From positions 1 to 20,324 of the forward strand of contig URRZ01000033.1 of NCBI GenBank assembly GCA_900550385.1: 20,324 nt of DNA, written 5' to 3'. The DNA comes from an uncultured Coriobacteriaceae bacterium. GTDB taxonomy: Bacteria; Actinomycetota; Coriobacteriia; Coriobacteriales; Eggerthellaceae. Positions 7,476 through 14,284 of the stretch are shown piece by piece. Numbering within the stretch: the first letter of the stretch is position 1; each line of letters opens with the position of its first letter. The translations under genes were made by a program, and so were the position numbers. Under the pieces are notes generated by a model. That model did no database searches and was not told where the DNA came from. It was given only the letters and a program-made list of their open reading frames with translations.

Positions 7476-7586
7476 CCGGGATGCGAAAGAGGGGCAATTT
7501 CTTTCGCATCCCGGAAACCCTCGCTGACGCTACGAACGACCTGCGAGTTCAGCGAGCCAATGTGAAAAAGTGACTGTCCCTTTTTC
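7476..7586. repeat. Cluster of three hairpins (REP-like) between fixB and fixC
   Basis: Hairpin 1 pairs CCGGGATGCGAAAGA (7476-7490) with its exact complement at 7500-7514. The REP-like motif follows at 7518-7538 (copy 2 of 1646-1666). Hairpin 2 pairs CTCGCTGA (7520-7527) with TCAGCGAG (7549-7556). Hairpin 3 pairs GAAAAAG (7564-7570) with CTTTTTC (7580-7586). The word TTCGCATCCC occurs in both orientations. The element could dampen or terminate read-through into fixC or protect fixAB mRNA ends. Confidence 0.75.
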
Positions 7587-7626
7587 GCATCCCTAAGACG
7601 AGAATCCCTGAAGGAAAGGAGCGATG

Positions 7627-8922
7627 ATGTCCGAAGCCGATTTCGACGTCATCGTGGTCGGCGCCGGCTGCGCCGGCTCCGTGGCGGCCTACGTCGCCGC
7701 GTCCGCCGGCAAGAGCGTGCTCATGGTCGAGCGCGGCAACTACGCCGGCGCCAAGAACATGACGGGCGGCCGCATCTACGGCCATGCCCTCAAGGAGGTC
7801 TTCCCCGACTTCGAGCAGGAAGCCCCCCTCGAGCGCAAGATCACCCATGAGCGCATCGCGCTGATGGACCATGACTCCGCCATGACCATCGACTTCACCA
7901 GCCCCGAGCTCGCCCGCGAGGGCGCCGACAGCTACTCGGTGCTGCGCGGGCCGTTCGACCAGTGGCTGGCCGAGAAGGCCGAGGAAGCCGGCGCCGAGGC
8001 CATCTACGGCATCCCGGTCGAGGAGCTCATCAAGGATGAGTCGGGCCGCGTCGTCGGCGTGCGCGCCGGCGAGGACGAGATCACCGGCCAGGTGGTCATC
8101 CTCTGCGAGGGCACCAACTCCATGCTCGCCGAGCGTTGCCTGGGCAACCCCCGTCCCAAGGCCAACCAGATGGCCGTGGGCATCAAGGAGACCTTCGAGC
8201 TGCCTGCCAGCCAGATCGAGGACCGCTTCCTCACCCCCGAGGGCGAGGGCGCCGCGATGCTGTTCGTGGGCGATTGCACCGCAGGCCACGTGGGTGGCGG
8301 CTTCATGTACGCCAACAAGGAGTCCATCAGCCTGGGTTTGGTCGCCACCATCTCCACCACGGCGGCGCAGGACACCCCCATCTACCAGATGATGGAGGAC
8401 TTCAAGAACCACCCGATGGTCGCTCCCATGATCAAGGGCGCTAAGATGGTCGAGCATTCCGGCCACATGGTTCCCGAGGGCGGCTACAACATGATCCCGA
8501 CCTACATCTTCGACGGCTGCCTGCTGGCAGGCGAGACTGCGGGCTTCTGCATGAACCTGGGCTACCAGGTGCGCGGCATGGACTTCGCCGTGGCTTCCGG
8601 CCGCATGGCCGCCGAGGCCGCCTGCGAGGCCATCGATGCGGGCGACACCTCCGCGGCGGGCCTGGCCTCCTACAAGCAGAAGCTGGAGTCCTCGTTCGTC
8701 ATCCAGGACCTGAAGACCTTCCAGGCGTGGCCTGCCACCATGGAGCACTGGGATCGCATGTTCACCGAGTACCCCACCATGGTGCGCGAGGTGTTCAACG
8801 GCCTGTTCTGCGTCGACGGCAAGCCCCAGCAGCACCTGGCCAAGCGCATGATGCCCATCATCAAGAAACGCGGCCTGTTCAGCCTGTTCAAGGAGATCCG
8901 GAAGGCGGTGAAGGCGCTGTGA
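7627..8922 (+). CDS. fixC: FAD-dependent oxidoreductase FixC (Etf:quinone oxidoreductase-like)
   Basis: A 431-residue flavoprotein, matching the usual FixC length (about 428). The N-terminal Rossmann motif VVGAGCAGS (G12, G14, G17) binds FAD, followed by an ERG acidic end. GGRIYGHAL, VILCEGTNSMLAERCLG and LLAGETAGFCMNLGYQVRGMDFAVASG are conserved in FixC and Etf-QO. The C-terminal region lacks the iron-sulfur domain of full Etf-QO; that function is supplied by the separate fixX. FixC is thought to pass electrons from FixAB through FixX to the quinone pool. Two adjacent ATGs (7624 and 7627) are possible; AAAGGAG at 7615-7621 is better spaced for 7627. The C-terminal end RKAVKAL overlaps fixX by four bases. 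Confidence 0.92.
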   Translation: MSEADFDVIVVGAGCAGSVAAYVAASAGKSVLMVERGNYAGAKNMTGGRIYGHALKEVFPDFEQEAPLERKITHERIALMDHDSAMTIDFTSPELAREGADSYSVLRGPFDQWLAEKAEEAGAEAIYGIPVEELIKDESGRVVGVRAGEDEITGQVVILCEGTNSMLAERCLGNPRPKANQMAVGIKETFELPASQIEDRFLTPEGEGAAMLFVGDCTAGHVGGGFMYANKESISLGLVATISTTAAQDTPIYQMMEDFKNHPMVAPMIKGAKMVEHSGHMVPEGGYNMIPTYIFDGCLLAGETAGFCMNLGYQVRGMDFAVASGRMAAEAACEAIDAGDTSAAGLASYKQKLESSFVIQDLKTFQAWPATMEHWDRMFTEYPTMVREVFNGLFCVDGKPQQHLAKRMMPIIKKRGLFSLFKEIRKAVKAL

Positions 8923-9218
8923 AGCCTGTGAAAGAGATCACGGTCAACGTCGACGAGCTCCTGAGCGTCAACAAGTACGAGGTCGACGAGGAGAATGCGC
9001 ACATCGAACTGGTGGAGGATCCCTCCGACGAGGAGTTCCGCAAGCTGGTGCTGCTGTGCCCTGCCGCCCTGTACAAGGTCGACGAGGAAGGCAACAAGTC
9101 CTTCGACTACGCTGGCTGCTTGGAGTGCGGCACCTGCCGCATCGCCTGCGAGGGCACCATCGTCAAGAAATGGGAAAACCCGCAGCCCACCATGGGCGTG
9201 GAATACCGCTTCGGCTAA
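8919..9218 (+). CDS. fixX: Ferredoxin-like protein FixX
   Basis: A 99-residue iron-sulfur protein (E. coli FixX is about 95). The cluster motif GCLECGTCRIAC gives C67, C70, C73 and C77, and an additional CP cysteine lies at C47 (LLCPAALY), the FixX layout. It is predicted to carry an electron from FixC toward the membrane quinone or another acceptor. The start is GTG at 8919, forming a GTGA overlap with the fixC stop, a typical translational-coupling arrangement. A second in-frame GTG at 8928 is possible but has a weaker upstream site. This is the last gene of the cluster; a strong hairpin follows at 9346-9380. Confidence 0.9.
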   Translation: MKPVKEITVNVDELLSVNKYEVDEENAHIELVEDPSDEEFRKLVLLCPAALYKVDEEGNKSFDYAGCLECGTCRIACEGTIVKKWENPQPTMGVEYRFG

Positions 9219-9345
9219 GGATCAGCTGCGCCGTCCCCCCTCCTGGCAGCGCTCCCCGGCGTTGCCGCAGATAATGGCACGGCATCCTGAAGCGGAATTC
9301 ATAATGCCGCCGCGGTCCCCCGCCGCGAGCGGCAACTTCCCCGAA

Positions 9346-9380
9346 GAGGGCCCCGGCCATCCCCGTTGGCCGGGGCCCTC
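9346..9380 (+). terminator. Strong GC hairpin downstream of fixX
   Basis: GAGGGCCCCGGCCA (9346-9359) pairs perfectly with TGGCCGGGGCCCTC (9367-9380) around a seven-base loop. There is no T tract (GTCTATGG follows), so it is an imperfect intrinsic terminator or an mRNA-end stabiliser. It is the main feature of the 357-base gap 9219-9575, which shows no gene. Confidence 0.6.
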
Positions 9381-9462
9381 GTCTATGGAGGGGGCCGAGG
9401 GAGGGAAGGGCGCTTCCGGGGTCATCGGACTCGTTTGCGATCGACTGCTCCTCCGCTTGGGG

Positions 9463-9468
9463 CATAAT
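9463..9468 (+). promoter_or_regulatory. Candidate -10 element for the HAD phosphatase gene
   Basis: CATAAT lies about 108 bases before the ATG at 9576. A TTGCGA at 9435-9440 is too far away (22-base spacer) to be a normal -35. Similar ATAATG words occur at about 9272 and 9302, so the assignment is weak. Confidence 0.25.
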
Positions 9469-9575
9469 GGAGCCTGCATGCTGCGGATGCGGCGCATGGG
9501 GCGCCGAATGTCGAAGGGCGGAAAACCCGCGCGCCACGGTCGCGCTGCACGAAGGATCGGCGGGAAAGGGCTGCC

Positions 9576-10235
9576 ATGGAAAAACGCATAGTGCTGTTCG
9601 ACCTCGACGGCACCCTCACCGATTCGAAGGAGGGGATCGTCAACTGCGTCCGCTACGCCTTGGAGGCCATGGGCGCCCCCGTTCCCGATGACGATGTCCT
9701 GCAGGGTTTCGTCGGACCGCCGCTGGTGGACTCGTTCAAGGCGTGCTGCGGCTTCTCCGACGAGGAGGCATGGCAGGCGATCCGCACGTATCGCGAGCGC
9801 TTCGGCGAAGTCGGGCTTTTGGAGAACGCCCTGTACGATGGCGTGCCCCGAATGCTCGAGGACCTGCGCTCCGCCGGGCTGCGCCTGTCCATCGCCACCT
9901 CCAAACCCACCGTGTACGCCAAGCGCATCGTGCGCAACTTCGGCATCGACGGATTCTTCGACCAGGTGGTCGGCAGCAACATCGATGGCACGTGCGTGGA
10001 TAAAACCGAGGTCATCCGTTTCGCGCTGCGCTGCTACGGCGATGCGCCGGCGGCGGATACCGTGATGGTGGGCGACCGCAAGCACGACATGATCGGCGCG
10101 CGCAACTGCGGGCTGGATGCCGTGGGCGTGCTGTACGGATACGGCTCGCAGGAGGAGCTTTCCCCGTATCGCCCGCTTGCGCTGGCGGAAAGCGTCGCCG
10201 ATCTGGAAGGCGATCTTCTGGCTTTGGCGCGATAG
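9576..10235 (+). CDS. HAD-superfamily hydrolase, phosphoglycolate-phosphatase/5'-nucleotidase-like
   Basis: A 219-residue HAD subfamily IA phosphatase with all four catalytic motifs. Motif I is FDLDGTLTDS (nucleophile Asp9, acid/base Asp11), motif II is IATSKP (Thr108), motif III is the lysine in VDKTEV (Lys143), and motif IV is MVGDRKHDMIGA (Asp167, Asp171). The cap region has FVGPPLVDSF, typical of the Gph/PpaX-like and 5'-nucleotidase branch. It would hydrolyse a small phosphorylated metabolite with Mg2+ in the cytoplasm; the substrate is not determined. The start is the ATG beginning MEKRIVLFDLDG, preceded by GGGAAAGGG. Endonuclease IV follows 18 to 42 bases after the stop, so the two are probably one transcription unit. 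Confidence 0.85.
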   Translation: MEKRIVLFDLDGTLTDSKEGIVNCVRYALEAMGAPVPDDDVLQGFVGPPLVDSFKACCGFSDEEAWQAIRTYRERFGEVGLLENALYDGVPRMLEDLRSAGLRLSIATSKPTVYAKRIVRNFGIDGFFDQVVGSNIDGTCVDKTEVIRFALRCYGDAPAADTVMVGDRKHDMIGARNCGLDAVGVLYGYGSQEELSPYRPLALAESVADLEGDLLALAR

Positions 10236-10277
10236 CGGAAGGGAAGGGGACCGATGCGGACCGAGGGAGCAGGCGGA

Positions 10278-11114
10278 ATGCTGACCATAGGATGCCATCT
10301 TTCCATCTCGAAAGGCTACGAGGCGATAGCGCGCCAGGCGGTTTCGCTGGGGGCGAACACGTTCCAGTTCTTCACGCGCAACCCGCGCGGCGGCAAGGCG
10401 AAAGCCGTCGACCCGTCCGACATCGAGGCGTTTCGGGCATTCGCTGAGGAAAACGGCATCGAGCGCATCTTGGCGCACGCGCCCTACACCCTCAATCCCG
10501 CCTCCGCCACGCCGAAGACGCGCGAGTTCGCCCACTTGGCGCTTGCCGAGGATCTTGAGCGCATGGAGCTCACGCCGGGCCAGCTGTACAACATGCATCC
10601 CGGAAGCCATGTGGGGCAGGGGATCGAGGCGGGCATAGGCCTCATCGCGGATACGCTCAACGATGTGCTGCGGGCCGATCAGTCGACCACGCTGCTGCTG
10701 GAGACCATGGCGGGCAAGGGCAGCGAGGTGGGCGGCCGCTTCGAGGAGCTCGCCGCCATCATCGAGCGGGTCGGCCTGGACGGCAAGATGGGCGTGTGCT
10801 TGGACACCTGCCACGTATGGGATGCCGGCTACGACATCGCGGGCGACCTGGACGGCGTGCTGCGCGAGTTCGATCGGGTCGTTGGGCTGGATCGGCTGCG
10901 CGCCATCCACCTGAACGACAGTCTGAATCCGTGTGGGGCGCGGAAGGACCGCCATGCGCGCATCGGCGAGGGGCGCATCGGCTTCGAGGCGCTGTCCGCC
11001 GTGACGCGCCATCCGCTCCTGCGCGACCTGCCGTTCTATCTGGAGACCCCGCAGGAAGACGTGTCCGGGTACGCCGACGAGATCGCGCGCCTGCGTGCGG
11101 CGCGGGAGGCGTAG
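10278..11114 (+). CDS. nfo: Endonuclease IV (AP endonuclease)
   Basis: A 278-residue deoxyribonuclease IV that cuts DNA 5' of abasic sites in base-excision repair. All nine ligands of the trinuclear zinc centre are visible: His67 (AHAPY), His107 (MHPGSH), Glu142 (LLLETMAGKG), Asp176 and His179 (CLDTCHVW), His211 (IHLNDS), Asp224 and His226 (KDRHARIGEG), and Glu256 (YLETP). Their spacing follows E. coli Nfo closely. The family normally begins at MLxIGCHLS, so the ATG at 10278 with GAGGGAG at 10263-10269 is chosen. An in-frame ATG at 10254 has an equally purine-rich site and would add eight residues. It converges with the acetyltransferase across a 40-base gap. Confidence 0.93.
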   Translation: MLTIGCHLSISKGYEAIARQAVSLGANTFQFFTRNPRGGKAKAVDPSDIEAFRAFAEENGIERILAHAPYTLNPASATPKTREFAHLALAEDLERMELTPGQLYNMHPGSHVGQGIEAGIGLIADTLNDVLRADQSTTLLLETMAGKGSEVGGRFEELAAIIERVGLDGKMGVCLDTCHVWDAGYDIAGDLDGVLREFDRVVGLDRLRAIHLNDSLNPCGARKDRHARIGEGRIGFEALSAVTRHPLLRDLPFYLETPQEDVSGYADEIARLRAAREA

Positions 11115-11117
11115 GGC

Positions 11118-11140
11118 GCAGGGACGGAACCGGCCCCTGC
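11118..11140. terminator. Weak hairpin between convergent nfo and acetyltransferase genes
   Basis: GCAGGG (11118-11123) pairs with CCCTGC (11135-11140) around an 11-base loop in the 40-base convergent gap. No T tract is present on either side, so a terminator role is only positional inference. Confidence 0.3.
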
Positions 11141-11154
11141 TCCACCCTGCACGG

Positions 11155-11811
11155 CTAGCCGAGGCGCGCGTTCGCCTGCCGGATGATCCGATCGACCTCG
11201 ACGGCGTTTCCCTCCAATGCGACGGGGAAGGGCTCCGGCCGCGTCGGATTCTCGTCGAAGGTTCCGAGCGGCTTCACGAACCAAGCCACGTCGCGCCATG
11301 CGCCGCTTTTAAACCCGGCGTTGCGCTGGACGCCCATCGCATCGAAGCCGAACCGGGCATGCAGGCGCTCGCTTGCGGCGTTGGGGAGCGTGACGCGGGC
11401 GTAGGCGCAGCGGACGCCTTGCAGGGCGAGCAGCTCCATGAGCGCGCCGTACAGCGCCGAGCCCACGCCGCGGCGCGTTTCGCCCTGCCGCAGGTAGATC
11501 GAAAGCTCCGCGTTCCAATCGTAGGCGGCGCGTTCGGCTTGGCGATGCGCGTAGGCGAAGCCCACGACATCTTCCGCAAATCCGCCGCCGTTATCGGGCT
11601 CGCCGTCCATGCGCTTGCGCGAGCACGCCACCAAGCAGGGGTAGAACGCCATGACGTCCTCCATGCGGGCGAAGAATCCGGCGGGAGCCGGCTCCTCCTC
11701 TTCGAAGGTGATGGGCGTGGCGACGTAGGGGGCATACACCCTGCGAATGGACTCGACATCGTTGGGGGAGGCCAAGCGGATGGCGGTTCCTGTCGGTTCG
11801 GGTTCGGGCAT
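11155..11811 (-). CDS. GNAT acetyltransferase, phosphinothricin/MnaT-like
   Basis: A 218-residue GNAT protein resembling the phosphinothricin acetyltransferase/L-amino acid N-acyltransferase (YncA/MnaT) branch. Residues near the N-terminus, IRLASPNDVESIRRVYAPYV and the ITFEEE segment, match the branch start. The acetyl-CoA loop is RRGVGSALY within LRQGETRRGVGSALYGAL, and the C-terminal half has ARVTLPNAASERLHARFGF followed by GVQRNAGFKSGAWRDVAWF, the branch signature. The substrate could be an amino acid, an amine or a toxic analogue. An insertion of about 15 residues (SRKRMDGEPDNGGGFAED) lies before the VVGFAYA strand. The tail after about residue 185 is longer than in YncA. It is transcribed alone on the minus strand. 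Confidence 0.85.
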   Translation of the reverse strand: MPEPEPTGTAIRLASPNDVESIRRVYAPYVATPITFEEEEPAPAGFFARMEDVMAFYPCLVACSRKRMDGEPDNGGGFAEDVVGFAYAHRQAERAAYDWNAELSIYLRQGETRRGVGSALYGALMELLALQGVRCAYARVTLPNAASERLHARFGFDAMGVQRNAGFKSGAWRDVAWFVKPLGTFDENPTRPEPFPVALEGNAVEVDRIIRQANARLG

Positions 11812-11952
11812 GGAGGGCCTTTCGATCGGGTGGCGGCCTGCAACGCTTCCCCTTCATGGTATCGTTTCCGGGTGCGAGGTCGGACGGCGCCGCGGCACTC
11901 GGCTGAAAGAAACCCTGTATCGAAACCCTATCTTCGCGTGCGAGGAGGTTCC

Positions 11953-12240
11953 ATGGAGCGCATGACGTTCAAATCCCAGACGCAAGGGCATGCCGCCCCT
12001 CTTGAGACGATCCACGTGGAGGGCGATGCGGTTGCCGGTCCCGCCATCGACCGTTTGGGGGCTTTCGAGGATGCGGCGGAGCTGGTCGAGCAGCAGCTTG
12101 CCCGCACGTCGGCGAAGCTCGACGAGCTGAAGGCGAGGGGGCGCATCCGCAGCGCGCAAGGCCAGCAGCTCCTCGCCCAGAAGATCACGTACTCAAGCGT
12201 CCTTTCCCTCATGGGCCTGCGCGACGGCGCCGACGAATGA
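11953..12240 (+). CDS. Uncharacterised 95-aa protein, partly helical
   Basis: I do not recognise this family. A coding call is supported by GAGGAGG at 11942-11948, four bases before the ATG, and by a GC-rich third-position pattern like its neighbours. Residues 1-30 look extended and unstructured. Residues 36-90 are predicted by eye to be largely helical (FEDAAELVEQQLARTSAKL then GQQLLAQKITYSSVLSLMGL). There is no signal peptide, transmembrane segment or cysteine. Direct repeats GAAACCCT at 11909-11916 and 11922-11929 precede it and could be an operator. It is divergent from the acetyltransferase and not part of the pheST operon. Confidence 0.6.
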   Translation: MERMTFKSQTQGHAAPLETIHVEGDAVAGPAIDRLGAFEDAAELVEQQLARTSAKLDELKARGRIRSAQGQQLLAQKITYSSVLSLMGLRDGADE

Positions 12241-12314
12241 CGAACACGTGATCGCGCCCCAACGCCGAAGCCCGGTCGGTTCCAGGGTCGGCCGGCGTCG
12301 GGATTGGCCAAACG

Positions 12315-12370
12315 CGGCGTTTTGCGACGTATTCGCCTTCAAGACAGGCTGATTTCGTCGCAAAACGCCG
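12315..12370. repeat. 15-bp perfect inverted repeat with nested hairpin
   Basis: CGGCGTTTTGCGACG (12315-12329) pairs exactly with CGTCGCAAAACGCCG (12356-12370). Inside the 26-base loop, GCCT and AGGC form a second small stem. It lies in the 240-base gap after the 95-aa gene and before the pheST promoter. No strong T tract follows, so it may be a regulatory or repeat palindrome rather than a terminator. Confidence 0.65.
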
Positions 12371-12474
12371 AGTTTGCGCAAATTGGGCTTTTGAGGCGGA
12401 GTCCTGCCGCCTTTCCCTGTGGCGATTTGGCAGCGAAATGGCGAAGCGCGCCTCGCCTTCCGCGCGATTTGCGC

Positions 12475-12480
12475 TATACT
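12475..12480 (+). promoter_or_regulatory. -10 element of the T-box-pheST operon
   Basis: TATACT, one base from consensus, sits just upstream of the T-box leader. A transcript would start near 12487. No clear -35 hexamer is seen at the right spacing. Confidence 0.55.
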
Positions 12481-12486
12481 GCCACG

Positions 12487-12870
12487 ATGTGTCGCGAGAG
12501 CGACCAAAGGCTTTGACGAAGACAGCGCCTTGCGTTTCCGCCGCCATCAGAGACGGGCTTCACCGGCTGAAAGGGCCCGGACGGCGTGCAGGGCGATTCC
12601 CTTCCGAGCCGCAAGGCTGAACGCGGGACCTTCGCGGCGGCGCATGCCGCAGCGGGGCGGACGTCCAGTAGGCTTTGCCGGAGGCCCCCGTCATAGGGCG
12701 AACGAAGTGGACGGCCGTCTGCCGGCGCTTCGGAGGCGCGTGCTGCGATGCCTATCGCCGCCGTCCCCGTACGCGCCATGCCGCGCCGTCAACCGAGGTG
12801 GTACCGCGAGAGCCTGCTCCCGTCCTTGGATTTCCGACTTGGATGTCCAAGAGAGGAGCAGGCTTTTTTC
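12487..12870 (+). promoter_or_regulatory. T-box riboswitch leader for the pheST operon
   Basis: The T-box core AGGTGGTACCGCG at 12796-12808 is an exact consensus match. Upstream the leader has Stem I signs: GACGAAGACAG (about 12515-12525) resembles the specifier-loop 5' strand, GCCTTGCG pairs with CGCAAGGC at 12609-12616, and ATCAGAGACGGGC carries the AG-bulge motif. Known T-boxes bind uncharged tRNA through a specifier codon and the tRNA 3' end, and then block a terminator. With pheS and pheT downstream, the tRNA is expected to be tRNA-Phe. TTC triplets at 12597-12599, 12602-12604 and 12631-12633 are specifier candidates; the last lies beyond the helix, as expected if it is the 3' specifier strand. 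I cannot fix which without folding. The start coordinate is an estimate. Confidence 0.9.
12811..12869 (+). terminator. T-box-controlled intrinsic terminator
   Basis: AGCCTGCTCC (12811-12820) pairs perfectly with GGAGCAGGCT (12855-12864) and is followed by six Ts (12864-12869). An inner hairpin, CTTGGA/TCCAAG (12825-12830 and 12846-12851), sits in the loop. The left arm starts two bases after the T-box core, the usual arrangement for a competing antiterminator. Confidence 0.9.
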
Positions 12871-13005
12871 ATGTCCGGAGGGGCGCTTGGCTCGGCGGCC
12901 CGGGACGGCGGCGCGGCTTCAATGGCAGCGCGCGCATCCCGAGCTGCGGCGGGCGGCGCGAGCCCTCCGGCAAGGCGCATGCGACGAGGAAAGGACGGAA
13001 GACGC

Positions 13006-14070
13006 ATGGCGATTGTGGACGAATTGGCGGCGCTGCAAGCCGAGACGCTTGCCGCCATCGAGGCGGCGGCCGACTCCGCCGCGCTCGAGCAGGTGCGCGT
13101 GGGCGTGCTGGGCAAATCCGGTTCGCTGACCGGCTACCTGCGCGGCATGGGCCAGGTGCCCAAGGAGGAGCGCGCCGAGGTCGGCAAGACGGTCAACGCG
13201 GTGCGCGTGATCGTGGAGGAGGCGCTCGCGAAGCGCAAGGCGGCGTTGGCCGCAGCCGAGCTGGAGGCTTCCATGGATGCGAGCGCGGTGGACATCACGC
13301 TGCCGGGCCGCTACCAGCAGCTGGGAACGCGCCATCTGATCAACCGCATCATCGACGAGATCTCCGAGATCTTCCTGGGCTTGGGCTACTCCATCGCCAA
13401 AGGCCCCGAGGTCGAGACCGAGTACTACAACTTCAATGCGCTGAACGCCCCGGAGGACCATCCCAGCCGCGGCCTGGCCGACACGTTCTACGTGGTGGAT
13501 CGCTCCGATGACGCGCATGTGCACGTGAAGGGCGAGTCGGGCGTGCTGCTGCGCACCCAGACCTCGCCGGTGCAGGCGCGCGTGATGGAGGCGCAGAAGC
13601 CGCCCATCTACATCATCAGCCCCGGCAAGGTGTATCGCCGCGACGTGGCCGATCCGTCGCATCTGCCCCAGTTCCACCAGATCGAGGGCTTGGTCGTGGA
13701 CGAGGGCATCACGTTCGGCGATCTGAAGGGCACGCTCGAGTACGTCTGCAAGCGGATCTTCGGCGAGGAGCGCAAGACGCGTTTCCGCGCCCACTACTTC
13801 CCGTTCACCGAGCCGTCCGCCGAGGTGGACGTGAGCTGCGGCATCTGCCACGGCGAGGGCTGCCGCTTCTGCAAGGGCACCGGCTGGCTGGAGATCCTGG
13901 GCTGCGGCATGGTGGATCCCAACGTCTACGGCTACGCGGGCATCGATCCCGAGAAGTACTCGGGATTCGCGTTCGGCATGGGCGTGGAGCGCATCGCCTG
14001 CCTGAAGTACAACGTCCCCGACTTGCGCATGCTGGTCGAAGGCGACATGCGTTTCCTGAGGCAGTTCTAA
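13006..14070 (+). CDS. pheS: Phenylalanine--tRNA ligase alpha subunit
   Basis: A 354-residue catalytic subunit of the alpha2-beta2 enzyme that charges tRNA-Phe. An N-terminal coiled-coil region (residues 1-90) is followed by the class II core: GRYQQLGTRHLINRIIDEI, GPEVETEYYNFNALN, LLRTQTSPVQAR (motif 2 side), ISPGKVYRRD, FHQIEGLVVD and the motif 3 segment GFAFGMGVERIACLKY. A cysteine-rich insert, CGICHGEGCRFCKGTGW, is of the form found in many bacterial PheS. The start at 13006 has AGGAAAGGA upstream. An in-frame ATG at 12871 just after the terminator would add 45 Ala/Gly-rich residues unlike the family, so it is rejected. pheT follows after a 214-base gap with a nested palindrome. Confidence 0.96.
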   Translation: MAIVDELAALQAETLAAIEAAADSAALEQVRVGVLGKSGSLTGYLRGMGQVPKEERAEVGKTVNAVRVIVEEALAKRKAALAAAELEASMDASAVDITLPGRYQQLGTRHLINRIIDEISEIFLGLGYSIAKGPEVETEYYNFNALNAPEDHPSRGLADTFYVVDRSDDAHVHVKGESGVLLRTQTSPVQARVMEAQKPPIYIISPGKVYRRDVADPSHLPQFHQIEGLVVDEGITFGDLKGTLEYVCKRIFGEERKTRFRAHYFPFTEPSAEVDVSCGICHGEGCRFCKGTGWLEILGCGMVDPNVYGYAGIDPEKYSGFAFGMGVERIACLKYNVPDLRMLVEGDMRFLRQF

Positions 14071-14077
14071 GCCGTCC

Positions 14078-14194
14078 GCCGATGGCGGTCGGCGGAACTC
14101 GCTGCTCGGGCAAGTCCTGGGCTCGCGCGAAACGTCCACTGGACGTTTCGGCTCGTGCGGAATCTCGCATCGAGCCCCGCCGACCGCCATCGGC
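14078..14194. repeat. Nested inverted repeats between pheS and pheT
   Basis: An outer 18-bp perfect stem pairs GCCGATGGCGGTCGGCGG (14078-14095) with its complement at 14177-14194, extended by CTCG/CGAG after a two-base bulge. A second, inner palindrome of 11+1+11 bases (CGAAACGTCCA, C, TGGACGTTTCG at 14128-14150) sits in the middle. No protein-coding frame of note spans it. It may be a repeat-family element or a mRNA-processing or attenuation structure that tunes pheT relative to pheS. Confidence 0.8.
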
Positions 14195-14284
14195 TGCGTT
14201 GACCTTATCGGAAGCCTGCGTCGCCTTCCGCGTTCCATAAAGGGAACCGGAAGGGCAGGCAGGCGGAACGTTAGGAAGAGGAAA

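Noticed and set aside
11095..11952. Upstream extension of the 95-aa gene into a 381-codon frame
   Set aside because: The extension is antisense to the clear GNAT gene; the GAGGAGG site supports the ATG at 11953.
12871..13005. N-terminal extension of PheS from the ATG just after the T-box terminator
   Set aside because: It would add 45 Ala/Gly/Arg-rich residues absent from the family, and 13006 has a good ribosome site.
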